Assembly: GCA_903923925.1 (NCBI GenBank)
Contig: CAIXZF010000059.1
Location: forward strand, 31,632 to 95,631
DNA length: 64,000 nt
Source: an uncultured Bacteroidales bacterium
Lineage (GTDB): Bacteria > Bacteroidota > Bacteroidia > Bacteroidales > CAIXZF01
Reading direction: 5' to 3'
The stretch's first letter is position 1, and each line of letters starts with the position of its first letter. The notes under the pieces are model-generated. The model saw only the letters and a program-made list of their open reading frames with translations, did not search any database and had not been told where the DNA came from. This document shows, one piece after another, positions 1 to 9,070 of the stretch. The position numbers and the translations under genes were made by a program.

Positions 1-3000
1 AATGCCTGTAGGATCAGCATTACATGCCTGTATATAGTTGTTGGCAATTTTGCTATTGCTTACTTTTACCTGAATACTCAATCCCCCATTGTTGTTAAAT
101 ATTCTGTTCGACGTACAGCTTATTGCACTTCCCTTAAGATCAATAGCGTTTACATCAGCTCTTCTTATGGTATTATCATAAATACTCACATTCGACGTAT
201 TTGCCGCCAGGCTGATCCCATAGGCAACTCTGGATATCGAATTATTCCCTATCAGTATCGATGAGCAAGTGCCACTCAAACCAATTCCATAACAACTGTT
301 AAGCTGGTTAGGATAGGATATTGCGTTTTTTCTTACCCGGATATCAAAGCTGTTGTTAATATCAATTGCCTTTCCAGAGCCGGAAGTGCTGTTATAGGTG
401 CTTGCAATCCGATTAGAATCAATTTCAACAGCTTTTGAATTAAGAAGATAGATCGAGATTAAACCGGAGGATTGTTTTTGAATAGTATTATTTACGACGC
501 TCCCATAGCTGCAAGCTGTAAGATTTATAACATTGTAATATGAGAATGCAGTATTGCGCCTGATGCTGAATCCTTTGGTTTTGTCGAGTACAACAGGAGT
601 GCCGCAGTTGGTGCTGCAGAGTTGAAAGGTATTATTTTCAATTACAATTTTACTTGTTTGAACTGTATCGGGTTGAGCAATTGAAATAAACTGCCCTGCA
701 ATAAAATTGTTGTTTTTTATGGTGAGAACACTGTCGTAGGTTAGGTTTCCCTTGCTTATTCCTGCCAGAATATTGTTCAGAAATTGAATATGATGCGATT
801 GATTCTGAATAATGATGTTTGTTCCTATTGTACGTTTTATGCCAAGTTTACGGAAGGTAAGGTAATCTGTTCCTGAAATGATCAGGTTGTAATTGTTTAT
901 TAAATCCGTGACATTGTAATTCAATACGGCAAGGCTGCTGTCGCCGCTTTCGGATTCAAACGTAATTGTGTTAACTGAAGAATTCCCGGCAACTTCATTG
1001 AGAATTATATGTTCGTTGTAAGTGCCATTCCGAACCCTGAAAGTAACGGGACAGGTTATTCCCACAGTATTTAATGTGCTGGCAGCCTCTGTAAATGTTG
1101 CGAAGTCAGGATTACTTCCGCCAATAGTATATATGCCGCACAAAGGTGTTATCAGGTTGGTCTTTAGGGCCGTGTCGTTGTAATTATCGCAGTCGGTTGA
1201 ATTGTTTGGATTTGTTGTCCATGCTTTAATTGAATAAATAGTGCCTCCGTTAAAAGTGTAGGAACCAAGCTGAACTTCTGCATTAGCCTTATATCCCAAT
1301 GAACCAGACCATGGAAAGCTGGTCTGGGCGATTCCATTTACCTGCCAGTGAATCAGTGCCGAACTAAGATTTACAGTTCCATGATTCTGCAGTTCAACCT
1401 TAACCGGCTGCAATCCTGTTGATAGTGGGTTTGACGGTGCAGTTATCCTGTTAATTCCTGCATCAATGCTGCAAGGATTGAACTCCAGGGCTCCGATATC
1501 GGGCGTAGCTCCGTTCCTGGCCAAATGCATGAGGTCGTTGGATATTCCGGGATATGGATTTCCAGCATTATTGAGTAAGCCATGATTAATATTCGGCAAC
1601 GTATCGCTTGTGAAATACGGATTCTCGCTATAGGAGTTGAAATCCTGTGTTGCCAGGCTCATCCAATTGTAGATAGCAGGCATGAGTTGTAATTGCTTTT
1701 TTATCAGAAAGGCGCCAGGCGAGTAAAAGTCGTTGTAATCGCTGCTTATGTTTGCCAGGCTGCTTATGTTGAAGTTAGCTGCATATCCTCCGGTTTTATT
1801 GGAGAAAATGTTGTTGATTAATTCCAAAGGTGATTCACTGTTTACTTCCAGGGCTGCTGTATTGGCAGGGTCGTTCGGTATTACGTGAATAGTATTAAAA
1901 ATTATATGATTGTTTGTGGCTGCAGAAAGAATCCGGAGTCCGGCATTTGCACTAACACCAGCAACTTCGATGAAATTATTCTTTACCATACAGCCAGTGG
2001 TTGTAAGCGAAATGCCAACACCATTGCTTACCCGTTTAAGCTGGTTGTAACTTATCTCAGCAACCTGACCCTCGGCATTAATCCCTGTACCCTGCTGATC
2101 GTGTATTTTATTCTCGCGTATATAAGTAAGCGTACCCGTACTTTTTGCATCAATACCGATATTAAAGGCTTTAACGCTGTTTGAATCGATGTAAATCTGG
2201 GAGGATGCACCACTTATTGTTATCCCGCTGGCAAGTACAAATTGCAGATTTGTAAGGTCATTTTGCGAAATATGAACGTTGGTGGAGGTATTAACTACGA
2301 TGCCATTGTGTGTATCACCCGGATTTGCAGTTACCCGTATTTTATTGGCCCTGATAGAAAGCCCTGTTTCATTTTTTGCATTAATAACAGTGGATTTTGA
2401 GTAATTCGTGGTATTGTTGAATGAATTTCCGGTAATTTTTCCGTTTTGTCCATCGCTAACATCAACAATTCCAACATTATTAATACTCAAAAGTTGAAAC
2501 GTATTCAAATCAATGGTATAATCATTATTCTTTGCAATTCGTATTAATGAACCTGACCCACCGCTGAAGATATTCCGGTATACAATTAGCTTACTAAATG
2601 CTGCAGTTCCCGGCTGATTGATCTCAAGTGAACAGACGTTGAAATTATTGAAACTGAATTGCAGCACAGTATCATACGTTGTAGTCGACGAAAATATATT
2701 GCCGGTAAAATAGTTGTTGTAAAAGCCAATGTGATCTGATGCATTCTGGATGATGATGGTTCTGCTGCCATTTGTTCGTTTCACACTTATCTTATTGATG
2801 GTTAGGTAGTCAACGCCATTCAGGATCATTGTATAATCATTATTCGGATCGGTATTGGTATACTGAAGGATTACCTTGCTGCTGTCGCCGCTTTCCGATT
2901 CAAACTTTATTGTATTTGCAGCGGAATTTCCATCCACCTGATTCAGCACAATATGTTCGGTATAAGTGCCATTTCTCACCTTAAATGTAACCGGGCAATA

Positions 3001-3996
3001 TATTCCTGCATTATTGAGTGCCCAGGCAGCTTCGGCGAAGTTTGCAAAATCGGGGTTCGTACCGCCAACTGTGTAGGTACCACATAGTCTGCTAATGAGC
3101 AATAGGGTGATTGTGTCGTTTAAGAGATTCTGATCAACACCTCCGTTGGGGATGCTTTGCCAGACTTTTATCCGGTTTTTCTGTCCGGGAAGAAAGCTTA
3201 AACTCCCGATATTAATAGCATGCATAGTGTCGCCATACATCAGGCTTCCAGTCCAGGGATAAGGAGTTTGCAGCGTTCCGTTTACCGACCAGTTTATTGT
3301 GGTGGAAGTAAGCGCATTGTAGCCATAGTTTATCAAACTGACTTTTATCGGATGAATACCTGCGGGAATTGGCATTACAGGCGAATCTAAATTACTGATA
3401 CCTGCATCAAGTGAGAGTGGCGAAAGGATGCGCAAATTATCTATTGCCCAGTAGCCGCTGCTGTTTCCCTGCCAGCGGAAGCGTACCTTTGCATTGCTTA
3501 TACTGCCTGCAACAGCCGAGATATCGATTTTTGTGTGTAAGGTTGAACTGTTGGATGTTGTATAAACAGCTACTGTAGTCCAGTTACTTCCGTTATAAAC
3601 TTCAACACTGGCCTGTGCTCCGGAAGAAGCAGATAAAAATTGGTCGAAAAACAGCAGGATGTGATTGCTGACTGTTGCATCGAAATAGGGTGATTCCAGA
3701 ATCGCTTCTTCGCTGCCTCCTGCTGATGAATAATTTGCAGCATCAAAGATGGCAAAAGTCCCGGTAATAGGGAAGCTGAGGCTACGGTTTCCCGGGTTGC
3801 TGAAATTCCAGACATCTCCGGCCTGACCGTTTACCATGCTGTTTAACCAGCCAAAGGGAGGCTGTGTTCCGCTGGCTGTGGTGAAGTCCTCGTTCAGAAT
3901 GTACATTTGCCCGTATACCGACATTTTCACCAGGCACAATAATATTAAGGTGATCCACACTTTCCATCGCCGAAAGCATGCAGTATATGTGTTCAT
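1..3996 (-). CDS. Giant secreted parallel beta-helix protein with two repeated modules (3' end beyond window)
   Basis: One frame is open on the minus strand from an ATG at 3996 to base 1 (1332 codons, no stop), so the C-terminus lies outside the window. The N-terminus has a basic stretch, a hydrophobic core and a VYGQ-like signal peptidase site, then a domain resembling a choice-of-anchor/MAM fold (FTTASGTQPPFGW). Two modules follow. Each has an Ig-like section (DAGI..., WxVNG, PWxGSL) and then a section starting CGxYTxGGxNPDF with NGTYxEHI, FESESGDSS and DYLT motifs. A long Asn/Ile-rich stretch typical of right-handed beta-helices (NosD/PbH1-like) comes next. The second module lies exactly 1944 bp (648 residues) after the first. 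A type IX sorting domain would be expected past the left edge but cannot be seen. A surface or extracellular role is inferred; the substrate is unknown. It is divergent from the LamG protein. Confidence 0.85.
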   Translation of the reverse strand, partial: MNTYTACFRRWKVWITLILLCLVKMSVYGQMYILNEDFTTASGTQPPFGWLNSMVNGQAGDVWNFSNPGNRSLSFPITGTFAIFDAANYSSAGGSEEAILESPYFDATVSNHILLFFDQFLSASSGAQASVEVYNGSNWTTVAVYTTSNSSTLHTKIDISAVAGSISNAKVRFRWQGNSSGYWAIDNLRILSPLSLDAGISNLDSPVMPIPAGIHPIKVSLINYGYNALTSTTINWSVNGTLQTPYPWTGSLMYGDTMHAINIGSLSFLPGQKNRIKVWQSIPNGGVDQNLLNDTITLLLISRLCGTYTVGGTNPDFANFAEAAWALNNAGIYCPVTFKVRNGTYTEHIVLNQVDGNSAANTIKFESESGDSSKVILQYTNTDPNNDYTMILNGVDYLTINKISVKRTNGSRTIIIQNASDHIGFYNNYFTGNIFSSTTTYDTVLQFSFNNFNVCSLEINQPGTAAFSKLIVYRNIFSGGSGSLIRIAKNNDYTIDLNTFQLLSINNVGIVDVSDGQNGKITGNSFNNTTNYSKSTVINAKNETGLSIRANKIRVTANPGDTHNGIVVNTSTNVHISQNDLTNLQFVLASGITISGASSQIYIDSNSVKAFNIGIDAKSTGTLTYIRENKIHDQQGTGINAEGQVAEISYNQLKRVSNGVGISLTTTGCMVKNNFIEVAGVSANAGLRILSAATNNHIIFNTIHVIPNDPANTAALEVNSESPLELINNIFSNKTGGYAANFNISSLANISSDYNDFYSPGAFLIKKQLQLMPAIYNWMSLATQDFNSYSENPYFTSDTLPNINHGLLNNAGNPYPGISNDLMHLARNGATPDIGALEFNPCSIDAGINRITAPSNPLSTGLQPVKVELQNHGTVNLSSALIHWQVNGIAQTSFPWSGSLGYKANAEVQLGSYTFNGGTIYSIKAWTTNPNNSTDCDNYNDTALKTNLITPLCGIYTIGGSNPDFATFTEAASTLNTVGITCPVTFRVRNGTYNEHIILNEVAGNSSVNTITFESESGDSSLAVLNYNVTDLINNYNLIISGTDYLTFRKLGIKRTIGTNIIIQNQSHHIQFLNNILAGISKGNLTYDSVLTIKNNNFIAGQFISIAQPDTVQTSKIVIENNTFQLCSTNCGTPVVLDKTKGFSIRRNTAFSYYNVINLTACSYGSVVNNTIQKQSSGLISIYLLNSKAVEIDSNRIASTYNSTSGSGKAIDINNSFDIRVRKNAISYPNQLNSCYGIGLSGTCSSILIGNNSISRVAYGISLAANTSNVSIYDNTIRRADVNAIDLKGSAISCTSNRIFNNNGGLSIQVKVSNSKIANNYIQACNADPTGI

Positions 3997-4105
3997 AATC
4001 AATTATTTGAGTCGTTATAAATTATGGCATGAATATAATAATTATTTTTAAGACATTTAAATACCATTTAGTATATTTACACTTCAAAATTAAAATTCAG
4101 AAAAA

Positions 4106-5335
4106 ATGAAAAGAATACTTACACTCTGTCTGATTCAACTTGGCTTTTATCTAACAGTTGCAGCTCAACCATGTGTTCCGAATACCAATTCACTCTACTT
4201 CGATGGTGTTAGCGGCAATGTTAGAATTAGTGGGGTAAACGGACTCGAACCTACTGCTGCAATTACTGTTGAAGCATGGGTTAATGCAAAATCCTTTGCT
4301 GCAGTTCAATCAGGGAACAGCATCTTTTGTAAACACCGCTGGGATAATTTCACGTATGGATATGTTCTCAGAGCGGGTGGCAACGGAATTCTTTCTTTTA
4401 ATATGGCGGGTGCTGTTGGTGGAACGGGTGTTGGCTGGAAAGAAGTTGCCAGCAATACCGGTGCTCTTACGCTCGATACCTGGTATCATGTGGCCGCCAC
4501 CTTCGACGGTGCAACGCTCTTATGTTATGTGAATGGAGTGCAGTCTGGCAGCACTGCATTTTCGGGAACAATTAATATGTCGACTGGCTTGGTACCAAGG
4601 ATAGGGCGGCTTGCAGATACTACCTGGGGACAAACCCGCTACTGGAACGGAATGATTGACGAAGTGCGTGTATGGAACCGTGCACTTTCACAGGCTGAAA
4701 TCCAGGCTGGCATGAATGATCATCTTGATCCTGCTGCCCAAACCGGACTTGTTGGATACTGGCGACTAAATGATGGAACAGGTACATTTGTTACAGATCT
4801 TGGAAGCGGGAATAATCCAGGCTCAAATTTTAATGCTTTATGGACACCTCAGGTTCCGTTTAACAATATAAGTTTACCAACTCCGGTTGTTACCTGGGTG
4901 GCGCCAAATCTGCATTCAAGCTATAGCAGCGGGAATCAGTGGTATAACGGTTCTACACTAATCCCTGGTGCAACGCTGCAGAATTACCATCCCACAGCAT
5001 ATGGTATTTACAGAGTAATCGTTACCGACACTACTGGCTGTACCGCAACTTCAGCGCCATTTATGTATAATACAACCGGTTTATCTGAAGTGGAGCAGGG
5101 AAGTTTGAGCATCAGTCCTAATCCTGCAACTGCTCAGACTACACTAAATGTTCCAGCTTTATACAGAAATTCCGTTTTCCGGATATCCGATATCACCGGG
5201 AGAGTTCTTATTACAGGAAACACGGGAGAAAGCAATAAGCATCTTATCGACATCAGCACGCTTAATCATGGGGTCTATCTTTTATCCTTGAAGAATTCCA
5301 AGAATCCTCAGGTGTTGAAGTTTATTGTAGAATAA
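4106..5335 (+). CDS. LamG-domain secreted protein with type IX secretion sorting domain
   Basis: 409 residues. A signal peptide (MKRILTLCLIQLGFYLTVAAQ) precedes a concanavalin-like LamG/laminin-G-3 domain at about residues 25-215, with the usual features: TVEAWVNA, DTWYHVAATFDG, YVNGV, IDEVRVWNRALS and LVGYWRLNDG. An Ig-like segment follows (about 245-310). The last 80 residues form a Por-secretion-system sorting domain (SISPNPA, RISDITGRVL, LNHGVYLLSL, ending KFIVE). The protein should cross the outer membrane by the type IX system and be anchored or released at the cell surface, where LamG domains usually bind glycans. A TATATTTA box at 4072-4079 is one mismatch from the Bacteroidota -7 element. 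A terminator hairpin lies about 100 bp after the stop. The ligand cannot be predicted. Confidence 0.88.
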   Translation: MKRILTLCLIQLGFYLTVAAQPCVPNTNSLYFDGVSGNVRISGVNGLEPTAAITVEAWVNAKSFAAVQSGNSIFCKHRWDNFTYGYVLRAGGNGILSFNMAGAVGGTGVGWKEVASNTGALTLDTWYHVAATFDGATLLCYVNGVQSGSTAFSGTINMSTGLVPRIGRLADTTWGQTRYWNGMIDEVRVWNRALSQAEIQAGMNDHLDPAAQTGLVGYWRLNDGTGTFVTDLGSGNNPGSNFNALWTPQVPFNNISLPTPVVTWVAPNLHSSYSSGNQWYNGSTLIPGATLQNYHPTAYGIYRVIVTDTTGCTATSAPFMYNTTGLSEVEQGSLSISPNPATAQTTLNVPALYRNSVFRISDITGRVLITGNTGESNKHLIDISTLNHGVYLLSLKNSKNPQVLKFIVE

Positions 5336-6174
5336 TTACCCCATAGGCACATAGGTCACATAGAAAGTTGGATAATAAAGGAGTCTGTTTTTTATTTAGA
5401 AATAATTAAGGGAGATGGGATTTGCGAAGAAGAATGAAAAAAGCCGGTCTCCATTTCTGGGATCGGCTTTTTTTTCAGGAGTCTACGGGTCAAATAGATC
5501 CTTTCAAAACAAATTAACAGGCAAATGTTAAATAGTGTTGTGGCCGTTTAATGCCGTAACAAGATTACTAAAATAAATAATGTCATTTATTTTCTGAAAT
5601 GTCAATTACTCAACGAACTGATAATCGAACTGAAATTTAAAATGAATGATGTTATTTCTTTAATGTTTGACTAAAAATAAAATTGCCAATTATGCTTGAT
5701 CTTTGCATTTATGTGGATAAACTGACTAAAAATCATGAAATTAAACACCAATTTTGCCTTTTCTGAACAGAATATGCAGGGAAGTATTAAATATTTTTAA
5801 TATTATATTTCATATTTACGTATCTTTAGCAGGTATCTAAGAATTCCCTGGTCGAAGAGAAGGGTAAATATTCCAATTATTGAAATATATATTAGAAGTT
5901 GTCTGTATCGGACAAATCCTGTAACAGTTTGAATTTACTCCTGGGAAGCAGGAATAAAGGCGCGATGGGCGCGAAGTAAAAGTATTGATTGGTAATTTGA
6001 CAGAGCTGGTGGTGCAAAATGGATGCCGACAGAGCATGGTGCACTTTTAATCGGGATTGAACTTGTATTTATCGCAGCAGGTTTTCTGATTTATTTCTTC
6101 TATGTGAATAAAAAATCGCAGATAAACATTAGGTTTTGGAGTCATTCTATTTTCAATGCGCAGGTATATTCGTA
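5336..6174. other. 839-bp gene-free stretch
   Basis: No convincing gene is seen here. It contains the terminator at 5437-5475 and then AT-rich sequence without repeats. A short plus-strand frame at 6023-6208 could encode a 61-residue peptide with one membrane segment, but it runs antisense into the end of the DUF5916 gene and has no recognisable promoter, so I do not call it. Confidence 0.5.
5437..5475 (+). terminator. Rho-independent terminator of the LamG gene
   Basis: An A-run and AAGCCGGTC are followed by a short loop, then GATCGGCTT running into eight or more Ts. The stem has one G-T wobble, and the A-run/T-run symmetry would also let it work on the opposite strand. Confidence 0.8.
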
Positions 6175-8637
6175 TTATAGCTGCGTTTTAGTTTTCCGGA
6201 GTTTCTGATAATCAAGGTAATAGCGTAGTTTAATGCTGATGCCGTTTGTTTGAGGATAATCGAAGATAGTATTCAGGTTCTTTGAATAGTTGTAGATGAT
6301 TTGCTGATTCTCGTTTTCAATAGAGTTTTTATAGGAGATGCTGAGGTTGCTGCCTGCTGCAAATTGCCATGAAAAGAGAAGATCGATATAGAAAGCAGTA
6401 TAGCTGAAGTTGTTGTTTCCGGTATAGGTATCATTGTCATTTAGCTCACCATCAGCCTGCAGAGTGTAATATTTTTTATATACACCAACATTCCAGTAAT
6501 GCCGTGAATTAAGGCTTAGCGACATATCATTTTTGAAAAGGTACTGGATCCCAAGACTATTGACATAGGTTGTTAGTTCGCGGCCACCGTAAATAATATC
6601 ACCGTTTTCGAGCATATCGGCAAATCCGATATTGAAATGATCCTTGTAGTAGTTAAATGTGTATTTCACTTGGAGTTTGTCGTTGACCCGGTATCGGATA
6701 TCCGGAATTATGGCAAATCCAGTACCTATCATCTTTTCCAGAAAATCTCCATACTCAAGGTGGAGGGAAAACAATAAAGCTTTGCGCCCATCAGTTGAAT
6801 AATCGCCATAAAAATAATAGTAACGATAACTTCTGGAGAATCTTCCATCCACACGGGGTTCATCATAATTGTAGCTTTTAAGGGGTGTGCATAACACACC
6901 TATTCCAAGATTGTGGTAATTTTTGAGTATGAAATAGTGACTAAGGCTCAATTGGTTGAATACATCTTTTCCTGTTTCCGGATTTGTCATATAGTCAACA
7001 GCAAAACTGTTGTAGGATTCTCTGAAGAGCTTTTTTGGTTTGAATGTATTGTAATCGATATAGAAGCGTTCCTTGGTTTTGTTACCGAAAACCTCATAGC
7101 CGAGATCTCTGGTGTCGTAAGCTTTACTGATAAAGGAATGCGAATATCCGAACTGCAGATTTCCCGAGATTTTCCTGGCTCCAATGAAATACCTGTACCC
7201 CAGTTTATTGGTAAAGGTGTCGGTTAAGGTGTCGTTTTTGCTGTATTTCTGGCTCACCATTGCCTGCCCGTCGATTGCAAACGAATTCTTCTTGTTTTGA
7301 AGGGTGAATCCGCTTCCGCTTACGTTAGCATCATTGTAGCCTTTGCTTCTGATTACGTTGGTATTAATCAGGTAAATGTTTGAATTATTTTTAAGTTGCT
7401 GGTCAAAAACGATAAGGCTGTAATTGGTAAGCGGTTCGGTAAGGATCTTTCGTTTGTTTCCGTCAATGTCCTCCACAACAGCATACATATTGTCGGTGAG
7501 GGCATTGAATATGCCAATGCCCAGCCCGTTGTTGTTTCTGCCGGAAAGTTTGACAGCGTTCAAAAGCCTTGTTCTGCTGGGGTTTTCTTTGACTATTTCA
7601 CCTTCAGCAAGTTCATTGTTCAGGGAATAAAATCCCTGTGGTCTTCTTCCGATACGACGGGAATAGAACAATCCCCCAAGGTTAAACAGATCGGTTCCTT
7701 CTTTAAAAAACGACCTGTTTTCATCATATGTTACTTCCTGGTAGGAGAGACTTTTGACGAGATTATCTGATTTTACCTGGCTGAAATCGGGGAGGAGCGT
7801 GAGATCAAGCGTGAATTTTTCGTCGAGACCATATTTAAGGTCTGCGCCGGCACTATAGGAAGAATTATTCTGGTAGCTTATTGAATTGTCGTTTTCAATG
7901 GTAGGCGTTTTTTCGGAATTTGCAATTATAAATGGGGTAAGAGAAAGTCGCAGAGGTGCTGAAATATTCTTTAAGTTGGAAATTTTACCCCAGTGGAGGC
8001 GGCTATTGGAAATAGTACGCGAAGTAAGCGCCCATTGATCGTATTCCTGGTTTCTTGTGATGGTGCGGATAAGCTGGAATCCCCAGGTTTGTTCAGGTTT
8101 TCCGGGGAAACGAATTGCGCTGTAAGGGATCCGCATTTCAATGGCCCAGCCTTTATCGTTTATTTTTACAGCGCTCTCCCAAACTGCATCATAGGTAGGG
8201 TCAGAATCCTTGTAATCATACTGCACACCTGAAGCGTTAACTCCGAAAACGTAGGCGTCATAGGTGTTGTAGGTATCGAAACCAATATAGAACTGGTCGG
8301 CAATTATGGATTGGTCGTCGCGGGAGCCCAGGTCGTGACGGATACTATCCGGATGAAGATCGAAAAACATTGCATAAACGTATACTGCATTGTCGTCGTA
8401 GAGTATACGTATATCCTGCTGCTGGCTTGTTGCGGCTCCTTCAACAGGTTCGCGCTGGGTCATTTTTGTTATTGCAGGAACCGTTTTCCATACCTCATCA
8501 TTAAGGATTCCATCGATGCGGGGAGAACTGCTGGCGCGGCTTGCAGCGTATTCCAGGGCTGTATTCTGGGCTGATAAGCAGAAATTGCACAATACTGCTA
8601 TTGCGGTTAGAATTCTGAATTTTAACGATAAAGACAT
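6175..8637 (-). CDS. DUF5916 outer-membrane protein with N-terminal CBM9-like domain
   Basis: 820 residues. The signal peptide ends at FCLSAQ. Residues about 35-225 match the carbohydrate-binding family 9-like domain found at the start of DUF5916 proteins (PRIDGILNDEVW, QDIRILYDDNAVYVYAMFFD, DQFYIGFDTYNTYDAYVFGVNASG, GWAIEMRIPYSAIRF). The rest is rich in alternating aromatic/polar strands typical of a large outer-membrane beta-barrel, with the family landmark DPT/ENRSFFKEGTDLF near residue 330. The family is common in Bacteroidota, and its substrate is not established. The end of the gene is followed by a gene-free region. A 9-bp inverted repeat lies just upstream of the start. Confidence 0.85.
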   Translation of the reverse strand: MSLSLKFRILTAIAVLCNFCLSAQNTALEYAASRASSSPRIDGILNDEVWKTVPAITKMTQREPVEGAATSQQQDIRILYDDNAVYVYAMFFDLHPDSIRHDLGSRDDQSIIADQFYIGFDTYNTYDAYVFGVNASGVQYDYKDSDPTYDAVWESAVKINDKGWAIEMRIPYSAIRFPGKPEQTWGFQLIRTITRNQEYDQWALTSRTISNSRLHWGKISNLKNISAPLRLSLTPFIIANSEKTPTIENDNSISYQNNSSYSAGADLKYGLDEKFTLDLTLLPDFSQVKSDNLVKSLSYQEVTYDENRSFFKEGTDLFNLGGLFYSRRIGRRPQGFYSLNNELAEGEIVKENPSRTRLLNAVKLSGRNNNGLGIGIFNALTDNMYAVVEDIDGNKRKILTEPLTNYSLIVFDQQLKNNSNIYLINTNVIRSKGYNDANVSGSGFTLQNKKNSFAIDGQAMVSQKYSKNDTLTDTFTNKLGYRYFIGARKISGNLQFGYSHSFISKAYDTRDLGYEVFGNKTKERFYIDYNTFKPKKLFRESYNSFAVDYMTNPETGKDVFNQLSLSHYFILKNYHNLGIGVLCTPLKSYNYDEPRVDGRFSRSYRYYYFYGDYSTDGRKALLFSLHLEYGDFLEKMIGTGFAIIPDIRYRVNDKLQVKYTFNYYKDHFNIGFADMLENGDIIYGGRELTTYVNSLGIQYLFKNDMSLSLNSRHYWNVGVYKKYYTLQADGELNDNDTYTGNNNFSYTAFYIDLLFSWQFAAGSNLSISYKNSIENENQQIIYNYSKNLNTIFDYPQTNGISIKLRYYLDYQKLRKTKTQL

Positions 8638-8651
8638 TGTCAGATTGGTTT

Positions 8652-8680
8652 GAGATACTATTAAGCTAAAGTAGTATCTC
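8652..8680. promoter_or_regulatory. Inverted repeat upstream of the DUF5916 gene
   Basis: GAGATACTA and TAGTATCTC form perfect 9-bp arms separated by 11 bp, centred about 30 bp upstream of the DUF5916 start codon. This fits an operator or a leader hairpin; nothing in the sequence decides which. Confidence 0.35.
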
Positions 8681-8765
8681 CAAAGTCACTGAAAAAAAGA
8701 AATAGATAAACAGGGCAAATAAGTAGATTATTCTAACAAAAAGCGCGATAAACAGTTAAAAGTAA

Positions 8766-9029
8766 TTACGATTTCCAGCGTTCTAATTTTGAGATGTGCA
8801 TCGTATAAAACCAACGTTTTACGGGGCTTATTCCATCCTTTTTCAGGATTCCCTTAACAAAGCCAACCATTTCTTTCGAAGAGGTGAAATTATCTTTGAA
8901 TTTGCCGTTTACGTAGCAAAGGCTACAAAATTTCACTGATTTTGACCCGTCAGCTGTTGTGCCACCGCCCTGGGCGTCTTTTTCCATTGGCATCCCACAA
9001 CTCTGACAGAATTTGTCCCATTTTCCCAT
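8766..9029 (-). CDS. Small zinc-ribbon protein
   Basis: 87 residues, with two CxxC knuckles (FCQSCGMPM near residue 8 and KFCSLC near residue 35), the arrangement of the putative zinc ribbon family Pfam PF12674. The C-terminal half (MVGFVKGILKKDGISPVKRWFYTMHISKLERWKS) is a basic helix also typical of that family. It is cytoplasmic. Zinc binding follows from the cysteines; the biological role is unknown. It sits 41 bp downstream of the Rh-channel gene on the opposite side from its start, in the same orientation, so the two may be co-transcribed. Confidence 0.8.
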   Translation of the reverse strand: MGKWDKFCQSCGMPMEKDAQGGGTTADGSKSVKFCSLCYVNGKFKDNFTSSKEMVGFVKGILKKDGISPVKRWFYTMHISKLERWKS

Positions 9030-9070
9030 ATGTACTGTTTTTTAAAGCCGGTAAATATAGCCAATATCGG

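Noticed and set aside
1885..2184. 99-residue plus-strand frame inside the beta-helix gene
   Set aside because: Antisense shadow of the long minus-strand frame, which has a signal peptide and repeated modules.
5837..6037. 66-residue minus-strand frame
   Set aside because: Low-complexity composition typical of a chance frame; no start signals.
6023..6208. 61-residue membrane peptide
   Set aside because: It overlaps the DUF5916 gene antisense, has no promoter, and no homologue is recognised.
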